In this document: positions 28,240 through 41,696 of the stretch, one piece after another | How positions within the stretch are numbered: the first letter of the stretch is position 1 | How the letters are laid out: each line of letters starts with the position of its first letter | Assembly (NCBI RefSeq): GCF_031432975.1 | Contig: NZ_CP133838.1 | Location: 4,092,001 to 4,156,000 of the forward strand | Reading direction: 5' to 3' | Length of the DNA: 64,000 nt | Origin: Buttiauxella selenatireducens | GTDB lineage: Bacteria > Pseudomonadota > Gammaproteobacteria > Enterobacterales > Enterobacteriaceae | Made by a program: the position numbers and the translations under genes | Notes under the pieces: model-generated | The model's database searches: none | What the model saw: the letters and a program-made list of their open reading frames with translations, nothing else | What the model was told of the DNA's origin: nothing

Positions 28240-29715
28240 ATGCCCAACCATTATCTTCGTCTTTTTCAGCAGCCAAAATCAGCCATCCTTTTGATTTTAG
28301 GCTTTGCTTCTGGCCTCCCTCTCGCCCTCACATCCGGCACACTTCAGGCATGGATGACGGTTGAGAATATCGATCTTAAAACCATTGGTTTCTTCTCGCT
28401 CGTCGGGCAAGCCTATGTGTTTAAGTTCCTGTGGTCGCCAGTGATGGACAGATATACGCCGCCGTTGCTGGGCCGGCGTCGTGGTTGGTTGCTTATTACG
28501 CAGGTTCTGCTGCTGATTGCGATTGCCGGAATGGGGTTCCTGGAACCGGGTTCGCAGTTGCGTTGGATGGCGGCGCTGGCGGTCATTATTGCTTTCTGCT
28601 CTGCCTCGCAAGATATCGTTTTCGATGCCTGGAAAACGGATGTTCTCCCAGCCGAAGAACGTGGCACGGGTGCTGCAATCAGCGTGTTGGGTTATCGTCT
28701 GGCGATGTTGGTTTCTGGCGGTTTAGCACTTTGGCTTGCGGACAGATACCTTGGCTGGCAAGGCATGTACTGGCTGATGGCGGCACTGATGCTGCCTTGT
28801 ATTATCGCCACTTTACTCGCCCCGGAACCAACAGACGCGATCCCCGTCCCCCGAAGTCTGGAACAAGCAGTGGTCGCCCCGTTGCGCGATTTCTTTGGCC
28901 GCAACAATGCATGGCTGATTCTGCTGCTGATTGTGATGTATAAGCTCGGCGATGCGTTCGCCATGAGTTTAACGACGACATTTTTGATTCGCGGTGTGGG
29001 TTTTGACGCCGGTGAAGTCGGCATGGTGAATAAAACGCTGGGTCTGATTGCCACAATTATCGGTGCCCTCTATGGCGGTATTTTGATGCAGCGCCTGTCG
29101 CTGTTTCGCGCCTTACTGATATTTGGCATTTTGCAGGGGGTATCCAATGCCGGTTACTGGATCCTCTCAATTACCGATAAACATATGATCAGCATGGCAA
29201 CGGCGGTTTTCTTTGAGAATCTCTGTGGCGGTATGGGCACGGCAGCATTTGTCGCACTTCTGATGACGCTGTGTAATAAATCATTTTCTGCGACTCAATT
29301 TGCATTGCTTTCTGCCCTGTCAGCGGTAGGGCGTGTTTATGTGGGGCCGATAGCCGGTTGGTTTGTCGAAGCGCAGGGTTGGCCGACATTTTACCTGTTC
29401 TCCGTTTTCGCTGCGGTTCCGGGCATCTTGTTATTACTGGTTTGTAAAACGACCCTCGAATACACCCAGAATAACGATAGCTTCATCCCAAGAAGCGAGT
29501 TTTCTTCAGCCTATCGCATCGCTCTACGTGCCTTAACGCTGGGCTGTGCACTTCTGGCGGTCTGGTTAGTGGTGCTGATTACCAATGCGACAGGTCTGAC
29601 AAACTGGGCGTTCAACATCCAGTTCCTGGAATGGGGAGCGTTGTTCGCTATCGGAGGCATTGTGTTTGGCGGGGTGCTTGATTATCTGGCATTACGTAAA
29701 ACAGCTTTAATGTAA
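28240..29715 (+). CDS. ampG: Muropeptide permease AmpG
   Basis: 491 residues, E. coli length; major facilitator superfamily with 14 predicted membrane segments. The start MPNHYLRLFQQPKSAILLILGFASGLPLALTSGTLQAWM and the loop VMDRYTPPLLGRRRGW are family marks. It imports GlcNAc-anhydroMurNAc peptides for cell-wall recycling, which also generates the AmpC beta-lactamase inducing signal. Confidence 0.96.
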   Translation: MPNHYLRLFQQPKSAILLILGFASGLPLALTSGTLQAWMTVENIDLKTIGFFSLVGQAYVFKFLWSPVMDRYTPPLLGRRRGWLLITQVLLLIAIAGMGFLEPGSQLRWMAALAVIIAFCSASQDIVFDAWKTDVLPAEERGTGAAISVLGYRLAMLVSGGLALWLADRYLGWQGMYWLMAALMLPCIIATLLAPEPTDAIPVPRSLEQAVVAPLRDFFGRNNAWLILLLIVMYKLGDAFAMSLTTTFLIRGVGFDAGEVGMVNKTLGLIATIIGALYGGILMQRLSLFRALLIFGILQGVSNAGYWILSITDKHMISMATAVFFENLCGGMGTAAFVALLMTLCNKSFSATQFALLSALSAVGRVYVGPIAGWFVEAQGWPTFYLFSVFAAVPGILLLLVCKTTLEYTQNNDSFIPRSEFSSAYRIALRALTLGCALLAVWLVVLITNATGLTNWAFNIQFLEWGALFAIGGIVFGGVLDYLALRKTALM

Positions 29716-30189
29716 ACGCTCTGATTTATTCCAGAAATAATAAGTTGCGCAGCGTGACTATATTGATTAATTAATAAACACTCTTTTCCGTGCTGAATTA
29801 TTTATCGAAAGCAAGACTCTTTTTTTAGATTATTAGCAGGAAAATTATTTTCACCCTGCATTTAACCGATTCAGCTTTTGCCTAAATTATTCTGTAGATC
29901 ATTTCGTTTATCAATTGATGCTAATTTGTTAAAATTATGTTTATTAAAATGATTGGTTATACCAATTAACCTGTACTATTTACGTCAAGGCGGGTTTTCG
30001 TTATAACCCAGACAGCATGCGGGCTATCTCGATATTTTACAGTTTGTTGCATTCTATGTGACATTGTCGGCAGAACCTGGTAACACCACACTGACACCAT
30101 GCCATTCATGTTTACAGTAATGTAACCTTCCCGTAAAATGCCTTCACACTTTAAACGACAATAGAGCTCCCTGGAATTGAGGTCGTTAA
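29716..30189. other. AT-rich ampG-cyoA intergenic region
   Basis: 474 bases without a gene. The first 300 are strongly AT-rich. No strong terminator for ampG is seen; a weak GCAGG...CCTGC hairpin lies near 29836-29860. The right part holds the cyo promoter. AT-rich palindromes such as ATCAATTGAT (near 29911) could bind redox regulators, but I cannot call an ArcA or FNR site with confidence. Confidence 0.6.
30111..30139 (+). promoter_or_regulatory. Promoter of cyoABCDE
   Basis: TTTACA (30111-30116), 17 bases, TAAAAT (30134-30139), about 50 bases before cyoA. Confidence 0.65.
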
Positions 30190-33752
<3,563 letters not shown>

Positions 33753-33753
<1 letters not shown>

Positions 33754-34082
33754 TGAGTCATTCAACTGAACACGCAGGCGCCCACCACGGTAGCGTTAAA
33801 ACGTATATGACCGGTTTTATCCTGTCGATTATCCTGACGGCAATCCCGTTCTGGATGGTAATGACAGGTACTGCCTCCCACGCCATGATTCTCGGCGTGG
33901 TACTGGTAAGTGCAGTGGTACAGATTCTGGTTCACCTGGTGTGCTTCCTGCACATGAACACCTCTTCTGAAGAGCGTTGGAACCTGGTGGCCTTTGTCTT
34001 TACCGCGCTGATAATCGCCATTCTGGTGGTCGGCTCTATCTGGATTATGTGGAACCTCAACCAGAACATGATGGTTCATTAA
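33753..34082 (+). CDS. cyoD: Cytochrome bo3 ubiquinol oxidase subunit IV
   Basis: 109 residues from the ATG at 33753 ([18 protein letters not shown]), with three membrane helices and the end [14 protein letters not shown]. Start chosen by E. coli length and the TAATG overlap with cyoC. Needed for assembly of the CuB centre. Confidence 0.97.
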
Positions 34083-34093
34083 GAGCGGTTTAT

Positions 34094-34981
34094 ATGATAA
34101 AGCGATACCTGCAAGTAACCAAACCAGGAATTATTTTCGGCAACTTGATCTCTGTCATTGGGGGATTTTTACTGGCCTCAAAGGGCAGCATTGATTATTC
34201 CCTGTTTTTCGCCACTCTCGTCGGGGTGTCGTTGGTCGTGGCGTCGGGTTGTGTCTACAACAACTTCATTGACCGCGACATCGACCGTAAGATGGAGCGA
34301 ACCAAGAACAGGGTTATGGTCAAGGGTCTGATTGCGCCGAAAACCTCGCTGGTATACGCCACCTTGTTGGGTATTGCTGGCTTCATGCTGCTGTGGTTTG
34401 GTGCTAATCCGCTCGCCATGTGGTTAGGCGTGATGGGCTTTGTGGTGTATGTCGGCGTATACAGCCTGTACATGAAACGCAAATCTGTCTACGGCACCCT
34501 GATTGGCAGCCTTTCGGGCGCAGCACCACCAGTGATTGGTTACTGTGCTGTGACCGGCGAGTTTGATACCGGTGCTTTGATCCTGCTGGCCATCTTTAGC
34601 CTGTGGCAGATGCCGCATTCCTATGCGATTGCCATCTTCCGCTTTAAAGATTACCAGGCAGCGAACATCCCGGTACTGCCCGTAGTTAAAGGCATTTCGG
34701 TCGCGAAGAACCATATCACGCTGTATATCATTGCGTTTGCTGTCGCAACGCTGATGCTGTCTCTTGGCGGTTACGCTGGATATAAATATCTGGTGGTGGC
34801 TGCTGCGGTAAGCGTCTGGTGGTTGGGCATGGCACTACGGGGATATAAAGTGGAAGACGACAAAGTCTGGGCGCGCAAATTGTTCGTCTTTTCTATTGTC
34901 GCGATCACATCACTCAGCGTGATGATGTCGGTCGATTTCATGGTGCCAGATTCACATAATCTGCTGACTTACGTCTGGTAA
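34094..34981 (+). CDS. cyoE: Protoheme IX farnesyltransferase (heme O synthase)
   Basis: 295 residues from the ATG at 34094, 11 bases after cyoD. UbiA-type prenyltransferase with the aspartate motif [18 protein letters not shown] and the second region [12 protein letters not shown]. Converts heme B to heme O for subunit I. Last gene of the operon, followed by a strong terminator. Confidence 0.97.
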   Translation: MIKRYLQVTKPGIIFGNLISVIGGFLLASKGSIDYSLFFATLVGVSLVVASGCVYNNFIDRDIDRKMERTKNRVMVKGLIAPKTSLVYATLLGIAGFMLLWFGANPLAMWLGVMGFVVYVGVYSLYMKRKSVYGTLIGSLSGAAPPVIGYCAVTGEFDTGALILLAIFSLWQMPHSYAIAIFRFKDYQAANIPVLPVVKGISVAKNHITLYIIAFAVATLMLSLGGYAGYKYLVVAAAVSVWWLGMALRGYKVEDDKVWARKLFVFSIVAITSLSVMMSVDFMVPDSHNLLTYVW

Positions 34982-34996
34982 GTCGTGAACCTCTTG

Positions 34997-35021
34997 AAAG
35001 GGCACTTCGGTGCCCTTTTTT
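34997..35021 (+). terminator. Terminator of the cyo operon
   Basis: AAAGGGCAC-TTCG-GTGCCCTTT, a 9-bp stem with a UUCG tetraloop followed by more T residues. Confidence 0.9.
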
Positions 35022-35128
35022 ATTAGTTTCATCAATCATTCCCTCATGTAATATCTTTTCAATAACTAGACATTTACCCTCCCCTGCCCACGCACTACAC
35101 TAAGACCTGCTTTTTATCTGAGGTGGTA

Positions 35129-36499
35129 ATGAACGATTACAAAATGACGCCCGTCGAATTACGTGCGACGTGGGGTTTAGGCTCAGTATTTTCACTGCGC
35201 ATGCTCGGCATGTTTATGGTACTGCCGGTTCTTACCACTTACGGCATGGCGTTGCAGGGCGCGAGCGAAGCGCTGATTGGCCTCGCCATCGGAATTTATG
35301 GACTGGCGCAGGCTATCTTCCAGATCCCCTTTGGCCTGCTTTCCGACCGTATTGGCCGCAAACCGCTTATTGTGGGTGGCTTACTGATCTTTGTCCTCGG
35401 CAGCGTGATTGCGGCACTTTCTACGTCGATTTGGGGCGTGATTCTTGGCCGTGCCTTACAAGGTTCCGGTGCGATTGCCGCCGCCGTAATGGCGCTGCTT
35501 TCTGATTTAACGCGCGAGCAGAATCGTACCAAAGCCATGGCATTTATCGGCGTCAGTTTTGGTGTCACCTTTGCCATCGCCATGGTGCTTGGGCCAATCA
35601 TTACGCACAGCCTGGGTTTAAATGCGCTGTTCTGGATGATTGCGATTCTGGCAAGCTGCGGCATTTTGATCACCCTGTGGGTGGTTCCGAACACCAAAAG
35701 CCATGTGTTAAACCGCGAGTCCGGCATGGTGAAAGGCTGCTTTAGCAAAGTGCTGGCAGAACCTAAATTACTGAAGCTGAACTTCGGCATTATGTGCCTG
35801 CACATCATGCTGATGTCGACATTTGTTGCCCTCCCCGGTCAGCTTGAGCAAGCAGGTTTCCCGGCTTCGGAGCACTGGAAAGTTTATCTTTGTACCATGC
35901 TCATTTCGTTCGTCTCCGTGGTGCCATTTATCATTTATGCCGAAGTAAAACGCCGCATGAAGCGCGTGTTTGTGGGCTGCGTTGCGCTACTGCTGATTGC
36001 TGAAATTGTGCTGTGGGGTTCCGGCCCGCACTTCTGGGAACTGGTGTTAGGTGTGCAGTTGTTCTTCCTCGCCTTTAACCTGATGGAAGCCATTTTACCG
36101 TCGCTTATCAGCAAAGAATCACCTGCGGGTTACAAAGGCACGGCGATGGGGATTTATTCCACCAGCCAGTTTTTGGGCGTGGCGATTGGCGGTTCATTCG
36201 GTGGATGGATTGATGGATTATTTGATTCGCAAACCGTGTTCCTGGCCGGTGCGTTGTTGGCGATGGTGTGGTTACTGGTGAGCAGCACCATGACCGAACC
36301 GCCTTACGTGGCAAGTCTACGGATTGAATTACCTGAAGATGTGGCCGACGACGAAACGCTGAAGCAGCGTCTGCTGACTCAGGCAGGTGTGAGTGAAGTG
36401 AATATTTTTACTCAGGAACGCAGCGCTTACGTGAAGATAGACAGCAAGCTGACGAACCGGTTTGAGATTGAACAGTTGGTGAAACAACCCTCACCCTAG
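35129..36499 (+). CDS. yajR: Major facilitator transporter YajR
   Basis: 456 residues from the ATG at 35129 (MNDYKMTP), preceded by GAGG. Twelve membrane helices with the MFS motif A GLLSDRIGRKP, then a C-terminal soluble ferredoxin-like YAM domain (about 390-450). The substrate is unknown. E. coli YajR ends EQAIRQA; here it ends EQLVKQPSP, and the last three codons plus the TAG lie inside a palindromic repeat that begins at 36488. Confidence 0.93.
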   Translation: MNDYKMTPVELRATWGLGSVFSLRMLGMFMVLPVLTTYGMALQGASEALIGLAIGIYGLAQAIFQIPFGLLSDRIGRKPLIVGGLLIFVLGSVIAALSTSIWGVILGRALQGSGAIAAAVMALLSDLTREQNRTKAMAFIGVSFGVTFAIAMVLGPIITHSLGLNALFWMIAILASCGILITLWVVPNTKSHVLNRESGMVKGCFSKVLAEPKLLKLNFGIMCLHIMLMSTFVALPGQLEQAGFPASEHWKVYLCTMLISFVSVVPFIIYAEVKRRMKRVFVGCVALLLIAEIVLWGSGPHFWELVLGVQLFFLAFNLMEAILPSLISKESPAGYKGTAMGIYSTSQFLGVAIGGSFGGWIDGLFDSQTVFLAGALLAMVWLLVSSTMTEPPYVASLRIELPEDVADDETLKQRLLTQAGVSEVNIFTQERSAYVKIDSKLTNRFEIEQLVKQPSP

Positions 36500-36639
36500 C
36501 CCTCTCCCTGAGGGAGAGGGGACAGTCCGGTTTTCCCCCTCTCCTGAGAGAGAGGGAACAGTCCGGTTTTCCCCTCTCCTGAGAGAGAGGGAACAGTCCG
36601 GTTTTCCCCCTCTCCTGGGGGAGAGGGTCGGGGTGAGGG
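36488..36639. repeat. CCCTCACC/GGTGAGGG palindromic element with tandem units
   Basis: Left end CCCTCACCCTAGCCCTCTCC and right end GGAGAGGGTCGGGGTGAGGG are inverted copies. Inside are three units of 35-36 bases containing GAACAGTCCGGTTTTCCCC and CTCTCCTGAGAG. Same family as 5810-6059, but with a different internal spacer. It lies between convergent yajR and yajQ and supplies the yajR stop codon. Confidence 0.9.
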
Positions 36640-36649
36640 CGTACCAGAA

Positions 36650-37141
36650 TCAGTCGCGGAAGTTTTTAAACTGGAACGGTTGTCCCAAATCCCCACCACG
36701 AACCAACGCCATTGCGGCCTGTAAATCGTCACGGGATTTACCCGTTACGCGCAGTTCTTCGCCCTGAATCTGCACCTGAACTTTGGTCTTGCTGTCTTTA
36801 ATCAGCTTCACAATTTTCTTGGCGATAGTCGATTCAATGCCCTGCTTGAGCTTAGCTTCAACGCTCCAGGTTTTACCGCTGTGCACAAACTCTTCTGGCA
36901 CATCAATTGAAGCCCCTTCGATACCACGCTTAAGTAGCTTGGCACGAAGAATATCCAACAGTTGGTTGACCTGGAAATCAGACTCGCTGGCAACTTTAAT
37001 GGACTGATTTTTCTCATTCAGTTCAAATGTCGCTGGCACATTACGGAAGTCAAAACGAGTTGCAACCTCACGTTCCGCGTTTTCAATCGCGTTACGCACT
37101 TCCTGGATATCAATTTCAGACACGATGTCAAAAGATGGCAT
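36650..37141 (-). CDS. yajQ: Nucleotide-binding protein YajQ
   Basis: 163 residues from the ATG at 37141 ([18 protein letters not shown]), E. coli length. Two tandem RNA-binding-like domains; ends [13 protein letters not shown]. Members of this family bind nucleotides, and some bind cyclic di-GMP (known from Xanthomonas). Whether this one does is unknown. Convergent with yajR, divergent from panE. Confidence 0.94.
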   Translation of the reverse strand: MPSFDIVSEIDIQEVRNAIENAEREVATRFDFRNVPATFELNEKNQSIKVASESDFQVNQLLDILRAKLLKRGIEGASIDVPEEFVHSGKTWSVEAKLKQGIESTIAKKIVKLIKDSKTKVQVQIQGEELRVTGKSRDDLQAAMALVRGGDLGQPFQFKNFRD

Positions 37142-37280
37142 GCTTTCTTCTCCCTCTCTTTTTGTTGCGTTGCATAATACCTGCTGGGCCGAGCAAAACA
37201 ACCCGTTAAAGCAGGAGAGAGCCCTGTATAATATAGATTAAGCAAAAACATCTGCGGCTTTGTGCAGATGGGGAGGCAAA

Positions 37281-38195
37281 ATGAAAATCACCGTGCTAGG
37301 TTGCGGTGCGCTCGGTCAACTTTGGCTGGCATCGCTTTATAAGCAAGGACATGAAGTTCAAGGATGGTTGCGAGTCCCGCAGCCCTTTTGTCATGTCAAC
37401 GTGGTCGAAACTGACGGTAGCGTGTTCAATCAAACGCTCACCGCCAACGATCCTGACTTTCTCGCCAGCAGCGATTTATTGCTGGTGACACTAAAAGCCT
37501 GGCAGGTTTCCGGCTCAGTGAAAGCACTGGCCACCAAACTTCCGTCCCATTGCCCTATTCTGCTACTGCATAATGGGATGGGAACCATTGAAGAGTTGCA
37601 GTCGTTGCGCCAGCCACTTTTAACCGGCGTCACAACCCATGCGGCGCGTCGCGATGGCAATATTATTATTCACGTCGCCAATGGCACTACGCACATTGGC
37701 CCTGGTAATGTAGCAGGCCGGGATTTTAGCTACCTCGCCGATATTCTGCATCGCACGCTACCGGATATGGCCTGGCACAACAATATCCTTGCGGCGAGCT
37801 GGAAGAAACTCGCGGTGAATTGTGTGATTAACCCCCTCACTGCGCTCTACAATTGCCCGAATGGTGAATTGCGCCATCATCAGGATGAAGTGAGCGATAT
37901 ATGCAACGAAGTCGCCATAGTGATGGAGCGCGAAGGGCATCACACCTCTGCCGAAGCACTGCTTTTTTATGTTGGCGAAGTTATCGAAAGCACTGGTGAG
38001 AACATCTCGTCGATGCTGCAAGACGTGCGGGTTCAACGCCACACTGAGATTGATTACATCACTGGTTATTTACTGCAACGCGCGCGCGTTCATGGCCTTT
38101 GCGTGCCGGTGAACAACCGCTTGTATGAGCTGATAAAGCGTAAGGAGAATGAGTATGAGCGCTCGAGCACTGGTTTGCCTGGCTCCTGGAACTGA
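37281..38195 (+). CDS. panE: 2-dehydropantoate 2-reductase
   Basis: 304 residues from the ATG at 37281, after GGGGAGGC. NADP-binding [13 protein letters not shown] at the start. The catalytic lysine is in [16 protein letters not shown] and the glutamate in [19 protein letters not shown]. Reduces ketopantoate to pantoate in CoA synthesis. Its 3' end overlaps yajL by 41 bases. Confidence 0.96.
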   Translation: MKITVLGCGALGQLWLASLYKQGHEVQGWLRVPQPFCHVNVVETDGSVFNQTLTANDPDFLASSDLLLVTLKAWQVSGSVKALATKLPSHCPILLLHNGMGTIEELQSLRQPLLTGVTTHAARRDGNIIIHVANGTTHIGPGNVAGRDFSYLADILHRTLPDMAWHNNILAASWKKLAVNCVINPLTALYNCPNGELRHHQDEVSDICNEVAIVMEREGHHTSAEALLFYVGEVIESTGENISSMLQDVRVQRHTEIDYITGYLLQRARVHGLCVPVNNRLYELIKRKENEYERSSTGLPGSWN

Positions 38196-38748
38196 AGAAA
38201 CAGAAGCTGTTACGACCATTGATCTTCTGGTGCGAGGCGGAATTAGCGTCACGACTGCGAGCGTTGCCAGTGACGGTAATCTGACCATTACCTGCTCGCG
38301 TGGGGTAAAACTGCTGGCGGATGCGCCATTAGTTGAAGTAGCTGACGGTGAGTTCGATATCATCGTGCTTCCCGGCGGTTTAAAAGGTGCGGAATGTTTC
38401 CGCGATAGCCCGCTATTGGTTGAAACCGTACGCCAGTTTCACTTATCAGGACGCATTGTCGCCGCCATTTGTGCCGCAGCCGGAACGGTATTAGTTCCGC
38501 ATGAGCTGTTCCCGGTAGCAAACATGACCGGATTTCCTGGCTTGAAAGAGACGATTCCAGAATCCCAATGGCAAGATAAACGCATTGTCTGGGATCCACG
38601 CGTCAACCTGCTGACCAGCCAGGGGCCAGGCACGGCAATAGATTTTGCACTGAAGATTATCGATTTACTGGTGAGCCGTGAAAAAGCCCATGAGGTTTCA
38701 CAACAACTGGTGATGGCGGCGGGAATTTACAGCTATCGGGATTACTAA
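38155..38748 (+). CDS. yajL: DJ-1/PfpI family protein YajL
   Basis: 197 residues from the second ATG (38155), which is 8 bases after GGAG; an ATG at 38149 is too close to it. The reactive cysteine is C106 in [11 protein letters not shown], supported by the glutamate in PGTEETEA. YajL is reported as an oxidative-stress chaperone and covalent thiol protein; proposed deglycase activity is debated. The usual CAAP after the cysteine is CAAA here. Overlaps panE. Confidence 0.93.
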   Translation: MSARALVCLAPGTEETEAVTTIDLLVRGGISVTTASVASDGNLTITCSRGVKLLADAPLVEVADGEFDIIVLPGGLKGAECFRDSPLLVETVRQFHLSGRIVAAICAAAGTVLVPHELFPVANMTGFPGLKETIPESQWQDKRIVWDPRVNLLTSQGPGTAIDFALKIIDLLVSREKAHEVSQQLVMAAGIYSYRDY

Positions 38749-38753
38749 AACTG

Positions 38754-38830
38754 CCCTCACCCTGACCCTCTCCCTGATGGAGAGGGAAGTGCACTTCTCC
38801 TTCTCCTGGGGGAGAAGGTCGGGATGAGGG
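38754..38830. repeat. CCCTCACC/GGTGAGGG-type palindromic element, short copy
   Basis: CCCTCACCCTGACCCTCTCC at the left and GGGGGAGAAGGTCGGGATGAGGG at the right form the inverted ends. The centre has GATGGAGAGGGAAGTGCACTTCTCC, itself partly palindromic. No tandem expansion. Lies between convergent yajL and thiI. Confidence 0.85.
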
Positions 38831-38839
38831 CGTAGAAAA

Positions 38840-40291
38840 TTACGCGCGGTAAACCTTCACGTTCTCAAAGCCTTGCTCACGCAGATACAGCGCCTGCAAA
38901 CGGCTCATCACACCACGATCGCACCACAGCAAATAGGTTTTGCTCTGGTCCAAATCGCCAAACTTGGTGCTCAACTTATAGAACGGCAGTGAAGCTACTT
39001 CTACGCCTTCTGGCTTAAATGGCTTCTCGTCTTGTTCGTCGATAGAACGAATATCCAGCAGCACATCATTTGGGCCAAATGCGTCAACGGTTTCAACTTC
39101 CGTCACCACTTCTTTGGTCTGGTTGGCGATTTCGCGGATGTCGATATTGGTCGCTTCTTCAATCACGCGATCCAGAATAGAGAAGTCAAAGTTGGCTTCT
39201 TCCGCTTCAATCTTCGCCTTCACCGCTTTCACTGTTGGGCTTTTAGAGATAACACCGCAGTATTCCGGCATGGTACGCGCAAAATCAGCAGTACCAATTT
39301 CACGCGCCAGATCGATGATGTGCTCTTTATCGTGAGAGATCAGCGGACGCAGAATCAGCGTATCGGAAACGTTGTCGATTAAACGCAGGTTGGTCAGTGT
39401 CTGGCTGGAAACCTGACCCAGCGCTTCACCCGTCACCAGCGCCTGTACGCCGTAGCGTTCAGCAACACGGGAAGCGGCACGCACGAACATACGCTTCAGC
39501 ACCACGCCCATCTGGCCGTCTTCAACTTTCTCGAGGATTTCACCCACAACCGGTTCGAAGTTAATCGCCACGAAACGCACGCGGTGGGAGCTACCAAAGC
39601 GATTCCACAGATAATGCGCAACTTGTTTAACGCCGATTTCGTGCGCAGCACCGCCGAGGTTAAAGAAGCAATAATGCACACGACAGCCACGACGCATCAG
39701 CATATAGCTGGAAACGCCGGAGTCGAAACCACCGGAAATCAGCGACAGCACATCTTCTTGTGTGCCAATCGGGAAGCCGCCAATACCTTCATAACGGCCT
39801 TTTACCAGCAGCAGACGGTCGTTTTCGATTTCCAGATTAACCGTGACATCCGGTTTAGTCAGTTTTACGCGAGCTGATTCAATGTGTTGATTCAGACCGC
39901 CACCAACATAACGCTCAACTTCGATAGAGCTGAACTCATGCTTACCACGACGTTTCACACGCACGCAGAAGGTTTTGCCTTCGAGTTGCTCGCGATAAAG
40001 CTCCAGCGCCTGTTCAAAGATATTGTGCAAATCGGTAAACGGCACATCTTCCACTTCCAGAATATGGTGAATACCTGGAATACGGGTCAGCGCTTCACGA
40101 ATGGCGATACGCTGGTTTTCATCTTTGGCGCGAACTTCGATGTTGTCCCAGTGGCGGAGAACCGCCAGACCTTCTTCATCGTAGTGTTTTAAAACGTTAC
40201 GAATGTTCCCGGTGAGCATCTTAATAAAGCGTATGCGCACAGATTGACTCTTGATTGTGATTTCCGGGAACAATTTAATGATAAACTTCAT
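38840..40291 (-). CDS. thiI: tRNA 4-thiouridine synthase and thiazole sulfurtransferase
   Basis: 483 residues from the ATG at 40291 ([15 protein letters not shown]). Ferredoxin-like and THUMP domains (about 1-165), a PP-loop domain with SGGFDSG, and a C-terminal rhodanese domain whose persulfide cysteine is in [12 protein letters not shown]. The partner cysteine is in [12 protein letters not shown]. It makes s4U8 in tRNA and passes sulfur for thiamine. Divergent from xseB; thiamine genes dxs and thiL are nearby. Confidence 0.96.
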   Translation of the reverse strand: MKFIIKLFPEITIKSQSVRIRFIKMLTGNIRNVLKHYDEEGLAVLRHWDNIEVRAKDENQRIAIREALTRIPGIHHILEVEDVPFTDLHNIFEQALELYREQLEGKTFCVRVKRRGKHEFSSIEVERYVGGGLNQHIESARVKLTKPDVTVNLEIENDRLLLVKGRYEGIGGFPIGTQEDVLSLISGGFDSGVSSYMLMRRGCRVHYCFFNLGGAAHEIGVKQVAHYLWNRFGSSHRVRFVAINFEPVVGEILEKVEDGQMGVVLKRMFVRAASRVAERYGVQALVTGEALGQVSSQTLTNLRLIDNVSDTLILRPLISHDKEHIIDLAREIGTADFARTMPEYCGVISKSPTVKAVKAKIEAEEANFDFSILDRVIEEATNIDIREIANQTKEVVTEVETVDAFGPNDVLLDIRSIDEQDEKPFKPEGVEVASLPFYKLSTKFGDLDQSKTYLLWCDRGVMSRLQALYLREQGFENVKVYRA

Positions 40292-40482
40292 GGCGCTCAT
40301 GATTTGTTTGTGAGCCATACATAATGAAATATGCGGGCTGAAGGACTTAAAGAATTGCAGCGGCGAGTGTGCCGTTACATCCGAGGCGCAAAAGTATATC
40401 ACTAACAGTCAGCCATAGCGTTACACAAATGACTCCGCTACCATGGCAGAGTCGCAAAAATTATTAGAGTCAGACATTCACT

Positions 40483-40725
40483 ATGCCGAAAAAAACCGAA
40501 GTCACGGCCAGCTTTGAAACTGCGCTTGTGGAGCTTGAGCAGATAGTTACTCGTCTTGAGAGCGGCGATTTAGCACTCGAAGAGGCGTTAAATGAATTTG
40601 AACGTGGTGTGCAACTTGCGCGCCAGGGTCAGGTGAAACTGCAACAAGCGGAACAACGCGTGCAAATCCTGCTAAACGATAGCGAAGACGCCCCACTCAA
40701 GCCCTTTACCGCGGAAAACGAGTAA
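40483..40725 (+). CDS. xseB: Exodeoxyribonuclease VII small subunit
   Basis: 80 residues, two-helix protein with [37 protein letters not shown]. Forms the multi-subunit exonuclease VII with XseA. Its TAA is directly followed by the ispA ATG. Confidence 0.96.
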   Translation: MPKKTEVTASFETALVELEQIVTRLESGDLALEEALNEFERGVQLARQGQVKLQQAEQRVQILLNDSEDAPLKPFTAENE

Positions 40726-41625
40726 ATGGATTTTAACCATCAGTTGCAGGCCCAAGCCCAGCGGGCCAACGATGCGCTGCTGCGTTTTTTAGCGCCGCTG
40801 CCGTTTCAGAACACTCCTCTGGTTGAGGCAATGCACTATGGCGCACTATTTGGCGGCAAGAGACTTCGCCCGTTCCTGGTCTACGCGACCGGGGAAATGT
40901 TTGGCATAGCGCAAGAAACCCTGGATGCTCCAGCTGCGGCAATTGAGTGCATCCACGCTTATTCATTGATCCATGACGATTTACCAGCCATGGATGACGA
41001 CGATTTACGCCGCGGGCAACCGACTTGCCACATTAAATTCGGTGAAGCGAGCGCCATTTTAGCCGGTGACGCCCTACAAACGTTGGCGTTTTCTATACTA
41101 AGTGATGCCCCAATGCCTGGAGTGGCGATTGCGGACAGACTCGCGATGGTAAAAGAACTGGCAACGGCCAGTGGTGTTGCCGGAATGTGCGGTGGCCAGG
41201 CGTTGGATTTGGAAGCCGAAGGTAAGCATGTAGACCTGCAAAGCCTTGAGCGTATTCATCGTCATAAAACAGGTGCGTTAATTCGTGCTGCTGTCCGTAT
41301 GGGCGCATTGAGCGCAGGTGATGCAGGCCGTAACGCACTGCCTTTGCTTGATCATTATGCCGAAAGTATCGGCCTGGCATTCCAGGTACAGGACGACATT
41401 CTCGATGTCATCGGTGATACCGCAACACTGGGTAAACGCCAGGGAGCCGATCAGCAACTCGGTAAAAGTACCTACCCTGCACTGCTTGGGCTGGAAAATG
41501 CCAAAACCAAAGCATGGGATCTCTATCAGGAATCTCTCCGGGCGCTGGAAGGACTTGCTCGCCAGTCGTTAGACACTACCGCATTGGAAGCGTTAGCGAG
41601 CTATATAATCCAACGTGATAAATAA
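40726..41625 (+). CDS. ispA: Farnesyl diphosphate synthase
   Basis: 299 residues. First aspartate-rich motif DDLPAMDDDDLRRG and second motif QDDILDVIGD. Condenses IPP with DMAPP and GPP to FPP. In the xseB-ispA-dxs operon, upstream of dxs. Confidence 0.96.
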   Translation: MDFNHQLQAQAQRANDALLRFLAPLPFQNTPLVEAMHYGALFGGKRLRPFLVYATGEMFGIAQETLDAPAAAIECIHAYSLIHDDLPAMDDDDLRRGQPTCHIKFGEASAILAGDALQTLAFSILSDAPMPGVAIADRLAMVKELATASGVAGMCGGQALDLEAEGKHVDLQSLERIHRHKTGALIRAAVRMGALSAGDAGRNALPLLDHYAESIGLAFQVQDDILDVIGDTATLGKRQGADQQLGKSTYPALLGLENAKTKAWDLYQESLRALEGLARQSLDTTALEALASYIIQRDK

Positions 41626-41696
41626 TTATTAACTTACCCTTTGGCATTCAGGCAGAGGCTTGAAGGATGAAGGGTAAACACCACGATGAGTTTCTA

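Noticed and set aside
29716-30110. ArcA or FNR boxes upstream of cyoA
   Set aside because: AT-rich palindromes exist but none matches TTGAT-N4-ATCAA or an ArcA direct repeat well enough to call.
36496-36732. Open frame across the repeat after yajR
   Set aside because: Low-complexity translation of the palindromic element that overlaps yajQ in another frame.
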